From Gnetum montanum (taxonomy: Eukaryota > Streptophyta > Gnetopsida > Gnetales > Gnetaceae): a stretch of 22,504 nt of DNA. Where the stretch lies: assembly GCA_015680685.1 (NCBI GenBank), contig MNCI01026334.1, forward strand, positions 1,389,284 to 1,411,787, written 5' to 3'. A program made the translations under genes and the position numbers. A model generated the notes under the pieces. The model saw nothing but the letters and a program-made list of their open reading frames with translations. It did not search any database and was not told the origin of the DNA. Below, in pieces: positions 9,101-18,967 of this stretch (position 1 is the first letter of the stretch; each line of letters starts with the position of its first letter).

Positions 9101-9625
9101 TTAATATGCATCTATTGTAGTTGTAACTTTGTGTTTACAATGTGCCAAATGCAATATAGTATATGTGACATTATAGATGTAATGTTGGCAATCAATTGAT
9201 GCAATTTTCATTAATTCTAAGATAATGGTTATATTAGCCTCAAACCTTTTAACATAAAACATTTGATGTTTGAATTGGTGATGTTTCTCACCATTCCTAC
9301 AAATGAGGAATATCCCATGCTCCTTTAACTTTTCCAAATAAATCTTGTCACTTCTCATGGTGGTCTTGTATAAGTATGGATAATTTTATGATCTCCCATC
9401 CATGTAATTCTCATTTTCATCTATTATCATCTTGGCCAAATGTTCTTCATACACTCTACTTTATCATTCCATCTCTATCCTTTATTTCAAGCATTGGTCT
9501 CTCTTCCATTCTATTTCATGAAGTGACTTCTTTTCATCCATTCTTCTAATGGATAAATTTTCCATCATACTTTCTTAACATAAAGACGTTTCCACCTTCT
9601 CAACTATTAAACTATTAAGATGTGA
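9101..9625 (-). pseudogene. Unrecognised eroded reading frame
   Basis: Read leftward, one frame stays coherent for about 170 codons with a handful of TAA/TGA codons and no obvious frameshift. The part from 9358 to 9101 is uninterrupted (85 codons). Composition is rich in Glu, Lys, Met and Ile, with a likely helical stretch (RVYEEHLAKMIIDENENYMD). I do not recognise a family. It lies just upstream, in the same orientation, of the U3 side of LTR A2, so it could be the end of a neighbouring element or a captured gene fragment. Chance is not excluded, since AT-rich DNA yields such stretches. Confidence 0.35.
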
Positions 9626-9782
9626 AAATCAAATAGAATTGGTTGATCACACTCATTTATAGGATTATTAACGTATACCTTAGAACTATGTTCCTAATGA
9701 TCCTTTTCTGGTGACTTCTATATATACATTCTTTCTTCTATGCATCTCACCTTTACTATTGAGTTTATACTTCTTTAATTTT

Positions 9783-9892
9783 GACCTTATCCTTCACCTT
9801 TATGCTTTAGATCTCATCCTACATCTCTATTATGAACCTTATCTTTCATCTTTGTGCTTAGAATTTTGTCCTCCATCTTTGTTTCATCCTTC
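9783..9892. repeat. Degenerate 24-27 bp tandem repeat
   Basis: About four units resembling gaccttatccttcacctttatgctt, ending in ccatctttgt. Units differ by several bases and one is shorter. Pyrimidine-rich, so part of the similarity may be compositional. Confidence 0.4.
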
Positions 9893-10268
9893 AAATAGGT
9901 ATGTCCTTCCTATAGATACATGTGTCCTCTTCCATTGTTATATAAATAAACTTTTATTTTTACAAATGGATCTCTTTCTCCATGAATAGATCCTATTTTG
10001 GAAACATCTTCCTTCCATATATTCTTTCATTTTTGTTACAAATATATTTTTTGTTATGAAAAGGATATTTTTATGAAAGGACCTTCTGCTATAGAAGGAA
10101 AGATTTTCAATTTTAGATGGATCTTTGTTTGACCACTATCAAAGCATCATCCATTGTAGAAGGACATTTTTTTAGTTACAAAAGGATATTTTATCAATAT
10201 GGATAGATCCTTTCTCTATTATGGATGACATATAGATATTCATGCTTCATGCTTCCTTACAATGAAGT

Positions 10269-10292
10269 CTTTCTTCTTCTTCTTCTTCTTCT
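10269..10292. repeat. CTT trinucleotide microsatellite
   Basis: A run of seven to eight CTT/TTC units inside a pyrimidine-rich stretch. Likely length-variable. Confidence 0.85.
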
Positions 10293-10499
10293 TTTTGTTG
10301 CTCTTTTATGAATTACAATATCTTCCCTTTATATATATCATGATAAATTGGAATGTGACTTTTGCAAAAGGCTATGTTTCTTTGTAACCATTTCATTAAC
10401 AAATTATCTTTACATTGGCTTTAATATTATACACATGGATAGGAATATTTTGAGTATATTCTAAGGATAATTACTACACTTTAACAATATTTGCTACCA

Positions 10500-11400
10500 C
10501 TTATATATATGATTATAATGAACTTGATTTTTGCTATTTTTTAAAATAGTAACTGCTTTCCAAAATTTTCTACTCAAGTAGTAATAATACATCTTTTGTT
10601 TTTACTAGTACTTGATTTATCTCTATGTCAACTTTATTAATTTCTTTATGTCTACATAGATCTCTTATTGCAGTTATTACACCTCCTGTGATAAATAAAT
10701 TTATGGATTTGAACATCTCTTTATTTTATATAATGTCTTGTGTATGTAAAATTAATCACTCGATTTTTATGTATCATTCTTTTACAAAATCACTAAAACA
10801 AGATGATACATTACCTAGTTTGTTAATCTAATTAGGTTTACATTCATTCTTTGCTCATCTATTTCCTCTAATAATTTCTTTCTTTTCTATCATTCTTTGT
10901 TGTGCATTGGAAGCTTTAGGATTTATTAAGTTAAACCAACATTCTTGATACTTATGTCCTTTTTTTCATAAATAAAGTAGTTACCATTATTTTTGGGACT
11001 TTCAAAATTTTGATTATTCTATTTTTTTTTCATTCTTAAAACTCTTTCTTTCTTCTTGAGTGTTCATGGTCATATGTGTCAACCTATCTTCTTATTTCAT
11101 CTTAGCTTTTTGAAGTTGTAATTTCAATATGATGGTTAGGTAATTTCAAAAGATGTATCATCCCTCTATGTTCTTGCATGAATTTTGCTCTAATTTTCAT
11201 ATTTGGATTTAAATTTTCATATTCTTGCAATTCCCTATATCTATATTTTTTAAAAAAATTCATAAAGATTCTATGTCAATTATATTCCAATCATCCATGT
11301 ATGAATGATTTTCTTAATGTTTCATATCAAAAGCATCATTCCCTATTTGATGTTGCACTATTCCAACTTAAATATGACTAATTTCTATCTCATTAATGAG
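10500..11400 (-). pseudogene. Probable Ty1/copia gag-protease relic
   Basis: On the minus strand a zinc-knuckle-like stretch KKGHKYQECWF occurs at about 10966-10934; its two upstream Cys positions are lost, with a frameshift at the A run. Upstream, LTHMTMNTQEERKSFKNEKK resembles the end of a copia-type (UBN2) Gag with its hydrophilic linker. Downstream, NKEMFKSINLFITGGVITAI and then NKVDIEINQVLVKTKDVLLL, up to about 10590, resemble the segment after the copia protease active site. The active-site Asp itself is not readable, and the integrase and RT that should follow leftward are absent. Each match is weak alone; their order and strand agree. Confidence 0.4.
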
Positions 11401-11577
11401 GAATTTGCTTAATAATAAGAGACTTGACATAGAAATCCTAAGTCTTAGGTTTGCTCCAACAGGATACAATAACTTCTTTATCCATTATTGATGAATCATC
11501 ATTGTGTCACGTCAATGGACCCCTGTTGACATGGCCTTGTCAATGAGGCCCCATCGACATAGCATTGCAATAAAATC

Positions 11578-11585
11578 TATAAATA
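11578..11585 (+). promoter_or_regulatory. TATA box of LTR copy A3
   Basis: TATAAATA, 174 bp upstream of the AATAAA at 11752, compared with 175 bp in copy A1. Upstream are GC-richer words (ggacccctgttgacatgg, gaggccccatcgacatagc) like those before the TATA box at 19089. Confidence 0.65.
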
Positions 11586-11751
11586 CATGATCACCAACCA
11601 TGTTTATGGGAATTCAAATCATAATGTAGTAGAGCTCTTGTTTTGTCATTTGAGAGTTAGAATATTTCTTTGAGTGCCCATAGTAGGAGTCAGAAAGTGT
11701 ACAGATCTTTATTTGAGCACTATTGTACCTGAACACACTAGTGTGAACAAC

Positions 11752-11757
11752 AATAAA
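11752..11757 (+). promoter_or_regulatory. Polyadenylation signal in LTR copy A3
   Basis: AATAAA in AATAAAGACAAGCC, equivalent to 1845-1850 in copy A1. Confidence 0.55.
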
Positions 11758-12361
11758 GACAAGCCTTTTGATCAAACCTTGTAGCACTTGGAATAGATTA
11801 ATAATTTATTTATTCATTTACTATTTTCATTAATTATGTAATTAATTAAGCTAAATTAGACTTCAAGTGATTATTTAATTAATTAAGCTAAATAGATTAA
11901 ACACATAAGTACAACTACTTCAAGCATAAACATGTATTCGCTTGGTAATCCCAGTAGTGTTATTACTTGGTTCACCCAGTAGCATAACACTTGGTAATCC
12001 CAATCGTGGATACATGGGTTTAGGACATGTATGGAAAGTAGGACCGAATGGTTGTGTTAGGACTAGTTAGAGATTAGTTAATTAGTTAAATTAAATTAAT
12101 TATTAAATTAATTCATTTCTATATTTCAAGCACCAGGCACATAAAATATAAAATAATAAAAATCAGATGTCTTGATTACACTTAACCATACCTTTATGCA
12201 TCACAAGTGTAATTGGGAAGATAATGACTATTAGAGCAAAGTTCACCTCCTAGAATACTAGTGTAATAGAAGACATAGAGTTCATAAAATTCAACCAAAT
12301 CGTACATGAACACTTAATGATTCGTATAGTTGGGTGTAGGGGTACCTCAACTGCTCATTAT

Positions 12362-12379
12362 TGGCACCATTGTCAAGGA
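12362..12379 (+). promoter_or_regulatory. Primer binding site (tRNA-Asp type), copy A3
   Basis: TGGCACCATTGTCAAGGA, 4 bases after the LTR end, matches 13 of 18 positions of the plant tRNA-Asp complement; all five differences are transitions. It marks the LTR to its left as a 5' LTR and fixes the element's direction. Confidence 0.75.
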
Positions 12380-12499
12380 CTCTTTTTGTTGAAACATTTT
12401 CTCTCTAGGTTTAGTGAACATCATTAACATCATCGGATGAACCCTAAGGTAAAAAATCATTCTCAAAAATAATATAATCACATAAGTACATTGATGTCT

Positions 12500-13340
12500 T
12501 ATTTTTATTGCAAAATTTCTTCTTCTCACAAGCGTGATGATACTAAACCACCAGTCCCTCAAGAATGCAAGGTGGTGTATACTCATCTAGATGAGTATGT
12601 GCTTGACTTCACCTTCCTCCTGCATTAGGATGAGCAACTGTGATAGCCTGATATGAAAGGAAATATTTTAATGCCTCCTAACTAATTTATGCTTATGATG
12701 CTACTTAAACCTCTTAGGAGGTTGGACATCTAAGATCTTGAAGAGGATTACGTTGTGCATGATTATGACTATCGAGACTACCATCCCACTGAAACACAAT
12801 GCATGAGAGATCAACACTAGGAGAAGCATAATGAGTTAGTGAAGGGGAAACAATTCACTAATCCCTTGTTCCTGCTTAACCAAGATGATTATGAGGACCC
12901 TCCATTTAAGGATTTTCAACATGAAGATTCTTGATCCCTTTTTATTGGTGATGGGGATGTAGCCTTGAATCTACACTCCGCTATTAACAATCCAGGTTCA
13001 AGTAAGAATGGTGATCAAGGCAGGGGCTTGGACAAGCATCAAAAGGATAAGAAAACTAAAAAACATGGTCATAACAACCAAAGATAAGTTGGTAGATACC
13101 ATGGTGGTGGCAACGCTCCTCCCTCTTCACCCTCTTCATTAGCATCTTTTTCTTCCTCTTCTAGTTCTAACAAACATCACAGAAAGAACAATCATGATGG
13201 AGGTGAAGAGTATGACAATAATGATGATTGTCAAGCCCACCATCACCAAAGGGGTGGTAGATGATGTCATCAAGATAATGATGATGATGACCCTTTGCTA
13301 GCAACTCAAATCATGTTAAATATTACAGAGGCTGTAAAAA
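12500..13340 (+). pseudogene. gag N-terminal region, copy A3
   Basis: Begins around KISSSHKRDDTKPPVPQE (A1: MPSSHKSSSPPK); the original ATG is no longer seen. VYTHLDEYVLDFTFLLH at 12570-12620 matches the A1 frame. HDYDYRDYHPTETQCMRDQH aligns with the A1 stretch NDFNMRDYHPTNAQRIRDLR. Then follow an acidic segment (QDDYEDPPFKDF), a Ser/Pro-rich run (about 13115-13170) and a His/Asp-rich run ending DDPLLATQIML at about 13310. Many TAG/TGA/TAA codons interrupt it. This module has no name I can give; it lies ahead of the core Gag domain in this family. Confidence 0.72.
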
Positions 13341-13369
13341 TTCCAACTAGGCATGTGAAGGATAGTTGA

Positions 13370-13905
13370 ATTAGATGACTTGATATGAACAATATTCCTA
13401 GATTTGAGGGGGGATATAACTCTGATCCAAAAACACATCTTCAAGCTTTTCATGATGCCTATGCCTTACAAAATATTGAAAATTATTGGCAAAAATTAAA
13501 GCTATTTTCCATGACACTCATTAAGGAAGCAAAAATTTGGTACTAATCCTTGGAGCTAGAATCCATCTACAAGTGGAGTACAATGCTAAAGTTATTCAAT
13601 GATAAGTATCAAATGTACTCTAGAGTGTCTAGTCTGAGACAGTAGATCCAAGGATAGAAGTAAGGAAACCATGAACCCTTGGACACCGCCATGGACAAAT
13701 ACTATTCTCTCATACATCAATGCCCTAGCCATGGTTATTCTCAACAAAAACAACTTTGTCATATCATAGATGAACTTAGATAAAAAACAAGANGAAAACA
13801 ACTTTGTCATATCATAGATGAACTTAGATAAAAAACAAGAAGAACTCTTTGGATCTATGCCCAAGGAATACTATCAGAATTGAAAGCCCATCAAATTCAA
13901 AGGTT
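13370..13905 (+). pseudogene. Core Gag (Retrotrans_gag) domain, copy A3
   Basis: MNNIPRFEGGYNSDPKTHLQ is followed by FHDAYALQ, LKLFSMTLIKEAKIWY and STMLKLFNDKYQMYS. This is the standard Retrotrans_gag order in Athila/Tat elements (F..SLK..A..WL, then W..L...F..KF). It continues with a LDTAMDKYYSLIHQCPSHGY stretch (family: E.W.RF..LL..CPHHG), after which the 48-bp duplication at 13751-13846 interrupts it. In-frame stops are mostly TAG in Gln positions. Gag would form the capsid. Confidence 0.8.
13751..13846. repeat. 48-bp direct duplication flanking an ambiguous base
   Basis: The unit starting caactttgtcatatcataga occurs at 13751 and again at 13799, identical over at least 42 bp, with the only N of the window at 13793 near the join. 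No other copy of Gag is known to me with this repeat. Identical copies beside an N point to an assembly join rather than biology, because everything around is strongly decayed. Confidence 0.85.
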
Positions 13906-13935
13906 AATTGAGGAGGTAGTAAAAGAAAAGGAGAG

Positions 13936-14334
13936 TTGAGGAAATGTGAAAGTTTAGAGGAATACAATAGGGATCCTTTCATCAAAAAGAGAAAGGTTCA
14001 ATTTTTTGACAATGAGGAGGAATCACCACTTGCTGAGGTGGTGAATAGAAATACCTTACCAATCCATAAATCTATGTTTGAAATTTTGGCAATCCATAAA
14101 TCTATGCTTGAAATTTTTGCTAAGGTGGATAAAATGTGGGATTCGTTAGATGAAAAATTCCAAACTACTCTAAAAATTGCCAAAAAATCAAGAGACCAGA
14201 GTAGTGATCATAACCACAAAAGGCAAAAAGAAGCCAAACATGCCTACCAAAGGGGTAAGGGTGAGATTTTTGTAGTATATGAAGTTGCAAAAACTAAACC
14301 AGATGATGATGATGGATATGACATATTCTAATAT
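13936..14334 (+). pseudogene. Gag C-terminal part, copy A3
   Basis: A 131-codon open stretch, the longest in the plus-strand element, beginning MRKCESLEEYNRDPF. It is hydrophilic and charged, with KKRKVQFFDNEEESPLAEVV, a helical middle (KVDKMWDSLDEKFQTTLKIA) and an Asp-rich end (KPDDDDGYDIF). It contains a 10-residue in-frame duplication (14060-14089 and 14090-14119, IHKSMFEILA then IHKSMLEIFA). No zinc knuckle follows clearly; the next 350 bp is Gln/Tyr/Pro-rich (YYQSGTPLQPYKKYQ). The ATG used here is merely the first in the open stretch, not a proven start. Confidence 0.65.
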
Positions 14335-14339
14335 GAACA

Positions 14340-14880
14340 TCCTATAGGATGTTGCCCCATTGTGTCACACTTATAAGAGTTTGGGGTATATGGTCTAAAT
14401 ACACAACTAGAAAAAAGGAAAACACCCATAAGATTACCTTATCCTCAAGGCAATCCTAGGCAATTCCATCAGCAATAATAATATTATCAAAGTGGAACTC
14501 CACTACAACCATACAAGAAATATCAATAATGGCATTAACCATAGTCATGGGGGATGCCACCACCAAGGCAACAGTACCCTTACAGATAACTAGATCCATA
14601 TGGGTATTATGTTCAAAAATCCCTATCTTCATGTAACTCTTCCAGTCACATTTCTTGTTTCCAACATCACTATCACCCTTTTGAATACTAAAAAACACAT
14701 TCTCCACATTCTAGAGACATTTGATCCTTATCCTCATCCTATTTCTACACTTGTTCCTCCATCCTTAACACAACTACCACCTACTCCATCCATGCACAGT
14801 GAACTAGTTCCATGCCTTGGTAACCATTGATTCTAATAGTAGACAAATATGCATGGAACATACTAAGAGCTTAACACATG
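14340..14880 (+). other. Eroded Gag-protease linker, copy A3
   Basis: A Gln/Tyr/Pro-biased stretch up to about 14600, then Thr/Ser/Pro-rich residues in several frames. A retropepsin with DSG/DTG should lie about here, but I cannot find one. It has been deleted or decayed beyond recognition. Confidence 0.45.
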
Positions 14881-14889
14881 CTTATGTTG

Positions 14890-15990
14890 CAGGCATGAAT
14901 GAACTAGAGCAAGTTAATAACCAACTCTCTGATAATGAAAATGCCGATACTAGTTGAGGAGAGTTGGAGATTGATGAGAATTTTAAATAGAAGCCTATAG
15001 AGTTGAAAACTCTACCTACCAACCTAGAATATGCATTCTTAAAAGGTGGAAAGCTAGTCATACTCAATGCTAAACTTGCTCCTAAGTAGAAAGTGAAACT
15101 ACTAAAAGTGGTCAATAAATGACCAATAGCCTTTGCTTAGTCATATCTTAAACTCACTAGAATTGATCCATGGATATGCCAGCATCGCATTTACACTAAT
15201 CTGTCCATGAAGCCAAGGAGGCAACCACAATAACAGTTGAATCCAAAATTGAAGTAAACTATCAAGGAGGAGATTGAGCAACTCCTTAAGTTAGGGTTCA
15301 TCTAATCCATTATGGATAGCGAGTGGGTTAGCCCACTCATGATAGTACTAAAGAGAGGTGATAAATGGTGCTTTTGTATCAACTTCAAGCTGTTAAACAT
15401 GGGAACATTCAAAGAACATTTTTCATTTCCATTCATTGATTAGATGTTGGACACCATCTCTGGGCATTGCTATTATAGTTTTCTAGATGGTTATAGTGGC
15501 TATAACCAAATCTAGATTACACTAAATGATCAAGCCAAAACAACATTCACAGGTCCCTAGGGAACCTTTGCATATCACATGATGCTTTTGGACTGTGCAA
15601 TGCTCCTACCACTTTTCAACATATGGTCTTAAGTATCTTTTAGCAACAAATAGGTAGTGAAGTAAAATTCTTCATGGATGACTTCTCCACTTATGGCACT
15701 ACATTTGAGCAAGCCTTGGATCACCTTAAATAAGCACTAAAAAGATGTGTGGAAACAAATATATGACTCAATTGACAAAAGATCCATCTGATAGTCCAAA
15801 AGGACATTGTATTGGGGCATTAACTTTCACAAGAAGGGATTGAGGTAGATCCCAAAAAGATAAGGGTCATCCAAGGAATCACTTACCAACCAGAAACTAT
15901 CAAAGATGTTTAGTAATTCCATGGACACACTGGTTACTACCAATGATTCATAGAGAATTTCTATAAGATCACAAAATTGTTAGTTAAGCT
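14890..15990 (+). pseudogene. Reverse transcriptase of Athila/Tat-like copy A3
   Basis: The RT lead-in reads PIELKTLPTNLEYAFLKGGK and LTRIDPWICQHRIYTN (family: ELKPLPSHLKYAFL and ISPSFCMHRI). Then come SEWVSPLMIVLKR, KWCFCINFKLLN, and FLDGYSGYNQI at 15480, the Athila/Tat signature around the first catalytic Asp. A frameshift near 15585 precedes CNAPTTFQHMV, and FFMDDFSTYG at 15668 holds the intact catalytic Asp pair. Most in-frame stops are TAG, where relatives have CAG (Gln) or TGG (Trp), for example after FPFID and in TGP-stop-GTFAY. The enzyme would copy element RNA; it is inactive. Confidence 0.88.
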
Positions 15991-16460
15991 AATAAAGAAA
16001 GATGTTCCCTTCATCTGGACCAAGGAATGTAAAAATGCATTTCAAAGCCTCAAATAGAAGCTTATAGAGACTCTAATTCTACAAGCACCTAACTGGTCCA
16101 GACCATTTCATATCATGACAAATGCATCTAACTATGCCTTAGGAGCTGTGCTTATGTAGTTGGATGATAACAAATGTTCATATTACATCCACTATGCAAG
16201 TTGAAGCATTGTGGGTCCACAACTGAATTACACCACCATGAAGAAAGAACTTATGGTAGTGATGTATGCTCTAGAAAAGTTCAAGTACTATGTTCTTGGA
16301 TATAAAGTATTTATGCACACTGATCACAGTGCCATCCACTTCTTCATGAATAAGAAAATGGTGAGCACCCATGTTATATAGTGGCAAGTGATATTGTAGG
16401 AATTTGATCTTACAATGGTAGATTAAAAATAGATTAAGAATGTGATTGTTGATCACTTGT
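15991..16460 (+). pseudogene. RNase H of copy A3
   Basis: FIWTKECKNAFQSLK marks the connection, then NASNYALGAVL (family: DASxxAxGAVL, with the first Asp changed to Asn), NYTTMKKELMVVMYALEKF with the catalytic Glu, and FMHTDHSAIHFFMNKK with the third carboxylate Asp. It ends near IVDHLSQL (family: VADALSRL). Four to six TAG/TAA stops interrupt it. The domain sits between RT and integrase as in all Ty3/gypsy elements. Confidence 0.85.
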
Positions 16461-16559
16461 CTCAATTGCGATGGGATAACAAAGAGGAGGAAAGCCCACT
16501 ATCTAATATATTTCTTGATGAACTCTTCTTTGTTGATGCAATAAATGAGCAAATGCCTA

Positions 16560-17450
16560 TCAAACTAAAATGGTATGATTGCATTCTCACTTATCTTCTT
16601 GCTCAAGAGATTCCATAAGATTTGGATCATAGGAAGAAACAATATTTTCTTCATCAAGCTAAGAACTTCATGGAAATCAATGGATACCTTTATAAGGTGT
16701 GTGCTGATGGCCTTGTTTGTTGGTGTGTACCTAACGTAGATCAATTTCACATTCTCTAGGATGCTCATAAAAGTCCTTGCAGAGGCCATTATGTTGGGAG
16801 ATGCATGGAAATAAAAATTTTGATGGAAAGATACTATTGGCCCACAATCTTTAGGGATGCCCACCAATTTTTTCAATCCTGTAAACACTACCAATAAGAT
16901 GGTGGGATGACCACACAAATGGATGATTTTCAATAGTGGATTCAACCACTAGAACCTTTTGATAAATGGGGCATAGATTTTATGGGTCCCATCACATCCA
17001 TGTCCAATAGGAAGGCATATATAATTGTCTCCGTTAACTATTATACCAAATGGGTAGAAGTAGCAATCATCACTGATTGTACATCATCCATTTCAACTTG
17101 ATTTGTACAACAAAATGTTGTGAACAAGTTTGGGGTGCCACGTGCACATATTTTAATAATAAGACCCATTTTACAATTGCTAATTTTTGAAAACTCATGC
17201 AATTCTTGGGGGTTGAACATAAATTAACAACACCCTATCATCCCCAAGCCAACAATCAAGCAAAGATAACTAATAAGTAGATCACCAATATTCTAATAAG
17301 AACTATTAGAAAATGTAGGAGAGACTAGAGCACAAAACTCAATGATGCCTTTTGGGCCTACTGCTCAACATGGAAACTCTTTATTGGTTACTCTTCCTAT
17401 GAGTGATTGTATGGAAAACTTCCAGCGATTCTAATTTAATCTAAACTTCA
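16560..17450 (+). pseudogene. Integrase of copy A3
   Basis: The zinc-binding part at about 16750-16900 reads AHKSPCRGHYVG, YYWPTIFRDAHQF, then SCKHYQ, so the HHCC motif has lost its last Cys (to Tyr). The core follows: EPFDKWGIDFMGPITS (first Asp intact, about 16957), YYTKWVEVAII, and FGVPRAHIFNNKTHF, where the second Asp (family: SDxGxHF) is lost. TTPYHPQANNQAKITNK at about 17229 corresponds to the Glu-bearing motif, with the Glu changed to Lys. The end reads LNDAFWAYCSTWK, then LSLAQKERLINLN at about 17490. Inactive several times over. Confidence 0.86.
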
Positions 17451-18960
17451 TACACTCTCAACAACCTATGACTTGGATCTTAACCTAAGCTTAGCACAAA
17501 AAGAAAGACTAATCAACCTTAATGTGTTCGATGAAAATCTTTCTTGAGTATTTAAATGAAATAATTTTAAATCTTTCTTGAGTATTTTACACTTTCTTAT
17601 ATATTTTTCTTTCTTTTATTTTAGTGTGATTTTCTAATTTTTGTTAATAAACATGCTATGTGCCAACAAGACATAGTGGTGTTGTTGCTGTTACTAATGG
17701 TGGCTTGTGCTTAATGTTTTATTTGCTAATGTCTAGTTTGTATTTCTAAATTTTTGTATTGATGGCTAACACATGGTTTCTTTTTCATGAAATAGGCAAT
17801 GAGTGCATGACATTCACCCATCCACAAACTCTATGGTTTTCCTTGTTTTGGAAGTTTGAGGTCCCTTTTTATTAAATAAACTTTTAATAAATTTGTGAAC
17901 TTAGTATTTTCTAGAATTGGGAAGGATTTAAAGATTTACACAAGGTGTGACTTCAAGGGGATCCAATACTCTTTGTACTCTTCTACTTGCTTGAGTGCAT
18001 GAGTGTTTTCATAGACTTCTTACCATTTTGTGTCAACCAATAATAGGAAGTTGAATAAAGTCTTTGCATGGTGTGGTTTCCATCCAAAAAGAAAAAAAAC
18101 AAAAAAAATAAAAAATAAAAAAACATGATGGAAATTCAAAGCACACACCTTAGACAAATAAATGGGCTACAAGCATTAGTTATGGGACTAGAAAGACATG
18201 TTACCCATGTTTGAAGGTCCTCTCTAACTCAGGCCCTCTCTCACTTCTTGCTTTTCTTTTCTTCTCTTTATGGAATGATTGTTTTTCTGTGAGAGACTCT
18301 TATGTCTCAAGAGGTGGATTGGTCTTGGAGTGGTATTGCAAAGTCACTAAAAGTAGTTGTTTTTAGTCTAGACTAAGGATAGATCTTCTCAGGTCATTTA
18401 AACATAAAATTCACAAGGAACTTCTTATGACCTCAACTTAGAATTCCATTCCAACTTCTCCATCATCCCTCTATGCTACCCGTAACTCATCTTATTGTTG
18501 GTGTTCATGTTCTTGATTCAGTGTCTTTGTCTAACATACTTGAATTCTTTGGTAGAATCTTTTAGGTTTTGGTCCTTAACTTCCATCAACCATTCATTAC
18601 CTATGAGGTCCACAAACCCTTTAGGTTAACATTATGCAAGGATAAACAAGGCATGTGCTTGCTATGGGGAGGATCCACTTGCATATCTCTTGGTTGGGTT
18701 CATTAAGCATCTTATCATTAGGCATTTTTGCAATCAAAATCTTTCCTACACCTATTTCTACATCCAACCATGTGCTCCTTTACACATTTTATTCAATGCA
18801 CACATTCTCCATTAAATTTTTGAATTTTTGAGCATTCAAAGACCCTCTACAATGATTTCATCATATTCTTGGCTTTTCTAGGACTCCATCGACTCCAAAT
18901 TCATTTAAAAATTTCTTGTATTTTTCAACATATTCACATTTCAAAATTTTGTTTACAAAC
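17451..18960. other. Post-pol non-coding region
   Basis: I see no coding frame. A 19-bp direct repeat (aaatctttcttgagtattt at 17535 and 17569) lies right where the pol frame ends. An A-rich tract (18095-18127) interrupts the region. Athila-type elements often carry a long spacer or a broken env-like ORF after pol, and this could be that; I cannot see an env-like frame. No copy of LTR A3 is visible here, so the 3' end of the element is missing or not recognisable. Confidence 0.45.
18095..18127 (+). repeat. A-rich tract
   Basis: About 33 bases of A with scattered G, C and T. It may be a spacer tract of the Athila-like element or the poly(A) end of a lost retroposon; no duplication of a target site is seen to support the latter. 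Confidence 0.6.
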
Positions 18961-18967
18961 CCCATAA

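Larger units (their letters stand above)
9626..10480. other. AT-rich non-coding stretch with simple repeats
   Basis: No coding frame is convincing on either strand. It holds the degenerate 27-bp repeat (9783-9892), the CTT run (10269-10292), and degenerate copies of aaggatattt / tagaaggac / tggatagatcc words between 9965 and 10215, too irregular for a clear period. Confidence 0.45.
11500..12357 (+). repeat. 5' LTR of Athila/Tat-like element, copy A3
   Basis: Reverse-complement match to LTR A1 and A2. It ends GTGTAGGGGTACCTC..CTGCTCA followed by a PBS. R-region landmarks agree with A1: the word CCATAGTAGGAGTC (A1: CCGCAGTAGGAGTC), TTTATTTGAGCAC, GTACCTGAA, and AATAAAGAC. Two copies of cttggtaatccca (11941 and 11990) flank agtagcataac. 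A second AT-rich block has attaattaagctaaat twice (around 11841 and 11878). The left (U3) boundary is not resolved. Confidence 0.8.

Noticed and set aside
9711-9989. 92-codon plus-strand frame rich in Leu, Phe and Tyr, membrane-like
   Set aside because: Arises from a pyrimidine-rich degenerate tandem repeat; no start context or family support.
13592-13864. Minus-strand frame with a repeated peptide
   Set aside because: Antisense to core Gag; the repeat is the 48-bp duplication next to the N.
16565-16945. 126-codon minus-strand open frame
   Set aside because: Antisense to the integrase zinc-binding region, which is clearly recognisable on the plus strand.
18095-18127. A-rich tract as the tail of a LINE or SINE
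   Set aside because: No polymerase remnant, internal promoter boxes or flanking duplication were seen.
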